Positions 63,157-64,000 of a stretch of 64,000 bases of DNA are shown piece by piece. The position numbers were made by a program, and so were the translations under genes. The DNA is from Melioribacteraceae bacterium (GTDB lineage: Bacteria; Bacteroidota; Ignavibacteria; Ignavibacteriales; Melioribacteraceae): positions 1 to 64,000 of the forward strand of contig JALVFE010000032.1 in the NCBI GenBank assembly GCA_027030245.1, given 5' to 3'. The notes below the pieces were generated by a model. It was given only the letters and a program-made list of their open reading frames with translations. It was not told the DNA's origin and ran no database searches. How positions within the stretch are numbered: the first letter of the stretch is position 1; each line of letters starts with the position of its first letter.

Positions 63157-64000
63157 TCAGTGCATTTTTAAAGTATTTTTAACCGTTAATTTTAATTTTT
63201 CGATTTTAGGTTTCATTCCTTCGATTCCTTGTAAACCTCCGGTATGAATTGCGATTATCGTCGAACCTTTTTTAAAGTATCCTTTCCTTTCCAAATCGAA
63301 AATGCCGTACATCATTTTTCCGGTATAAACGGGATCGAGTTTAATTCCGTTCAATGTTTCGAATTCTTCAATAAAATTAATCAGTTCCGCTTTAATTTTC
63401 GCATAACCTCCGAAGTGGTAATTTAGTTCGAGATGCCAATTGTTAAATTCTTTTCCGGTGAAATCTTTAATTAGTTTAGTGATATTACGTTCCAGAAACG
63501 AAGCGCCTTTCAAAACCGGGAAACCAATAGCGTATTTGTGGTTATCGAGTCCGGAAATAATTCCCGCAATTGTACCGCCCGTACCGCACGCCGAGCAAAT
63601 ATAATCGAAATCGATCTCAATATCGTCTACAATTTCCTTTGCTCCTTTCAGGGCAAGCAAGTTTGTGCCTCCTTCGGGAATTAAATAAACGTCGCCGAAT
63701 TGTTCGTAGATTTTTTCGATAAAATCGTTATCGTACCTTTTCCGGTAATCGCTTCTGTTTACGTAATGAATTTCCATTCCGATTTCTTTGGCAAAAGTAA
63801 GAGTCGGGTTAAGCGGTAAATGTTCTTCTCCGCGAATCAGTCCGATTGTCTTAAACCCGAAAAGATTTCCTGCGGAAGCCGTAGCGTAAATATGATTTGA
63901 GTATGCACCTCCGAAAGTGAGCAAAGTTTCCTTGCCTTGTCTTTTCGCCTCGATAAGATTGTATTTTAACTTTCGCCACTTGTTTCCTGAAATTGCGTGG
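63157..64000 (-). CDS. PLP-dependent ACC deaminase / D-cysteine desulfhydrase-like, 5' end outside
   Basis: About 280 residues visible. The text SGNKWRKLKYNLIEAKRQG enters from the right edge; its Lys (codon 63980-63982) should carry the PLP. TFGGAYSNHIYATA, LIPEGGTNLLALKGAKEIV and SACGTGGTIAGIISGL are family motifs. It acts on 1-aminocyclopropane-1-carboxylate or D-cysteine; which one is not decided. An apparent start at 63924 is inside the gene. Confidence 0.9.
   Translation of the reverse strand, partial: HAISGNKWRKLKYNLIEAKRQGKETLLTFGGAYSNHIYATASAGNLFGFKTIGLIRGEEHLPLNPTLTFAKEIGMEIHYVNRSDYRKRYDNDFIEKIYEQFGDVYLIPEGGTNLLALKGAKEIVDDIEIDFDYICSACGTGGTIAGIISGLDNHKYAIGFPVLKGASFLERNITKLIKDFTGKEFNNWHLELNYHFGGYAKIKAELINFIEEFETLNGIKLDPVYTGKMMYGIFDLERKGYFKKGSTIIAIHTGGLQGIEGMKPKIEKLKLTVKNTLKMH

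Noticed and set aside
63157-63924. Complete gene starting at 63924
   Set aside because: The frame and typical motif SGNKWRKL continue to the right edge, so the gene is cut by the window.

Overview
The window looks like a chromosomal piece of a Gram-negative bacterium of the Bacteroidota/Ignavibacteriota group. Pointers are families typical of that group (DUF4249, DUF4252, DUF4920, DUF5916, FISUMP-like, TonB receptors with a carboxypeptidase-regulatory-like N-terminus), many lipoproteins, an AT-rich genome with cytosines concentrated in the core genes, and clear Shine-Dalgarno sites (more typical of Ignavibacteria than of Bacteroidia). The assignment is an inference; no rRNA gene is present. 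I see no tRNA or rRNA genes and no intact insertion sequence.

Layout. 1-721: start of an outgoing gene, then dispersed non-coding repeats. 722-12039: housekeeping block (membrane glycosyltransferase-like protein, FAD-linked oxidase, TPR protein, ClpX, DUF4920, LD-carboxypeptidase, PriA, SucC). 12040-17532: AT-rich surface locus with a lipoprotein gene broken by a run of 14 cytosines (candidate phase-variable switch), then an outer-membrane protein, a TonB-dependent receptor and a DUF4249 lipoprotein. 17609-19159: PruA/RocA-type dehydrogenase. 19160-20432: a gene-free 1.27 kb island packed with short palindromes. 20433-24391: peptidoglycan-recycling-like operon (sugar kinase, AmpG-like permease, serine hydrolase). 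24569-30183: YbaK deacylase and a metal (probably zinc) uptake operon with no ATPase gene. 30180-35105: DUF5916 outer-membrane protein and an ECF sigma / membrane protein / two DUF4252 proteins operon carrying a likely autoregulated promoter.

35370-47563: a complete type I-B CRISPR-Cas locus: cas8b (with an internal start for a Cas11-like small subunit), cas7, cas5, cas3, cas6, a DUF559 endonuclease-like gene bracketed by hairpin repeats, cas1, cas2, cas4, an AT-rich leader, and an array of 32 perfect 37-bp repeats plus one shortened terminal repeat (32 spacers, 30 distinct).

47617-64000: accessory lipoproteins (one with clan CD, caspase-like features), DeaD-type RNA helicase, thioesterase, response regulator, aldo/keto reductase, YfcC-type carrier, a second GT-C membrane protein, an isoaspartyl-peptidase-like lipoprotein, a trypsin-like lipoprotein, IspH, DUF2911, and a PLP-dependent deaminase running off the right edge.

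The most unusual items are the poly(C) switch, the repeat-bracketed DUF559 gene inside the cas operon whose last codons are made by the repeat itself, the in-frame internal start in cas8b, and the palindrome island.
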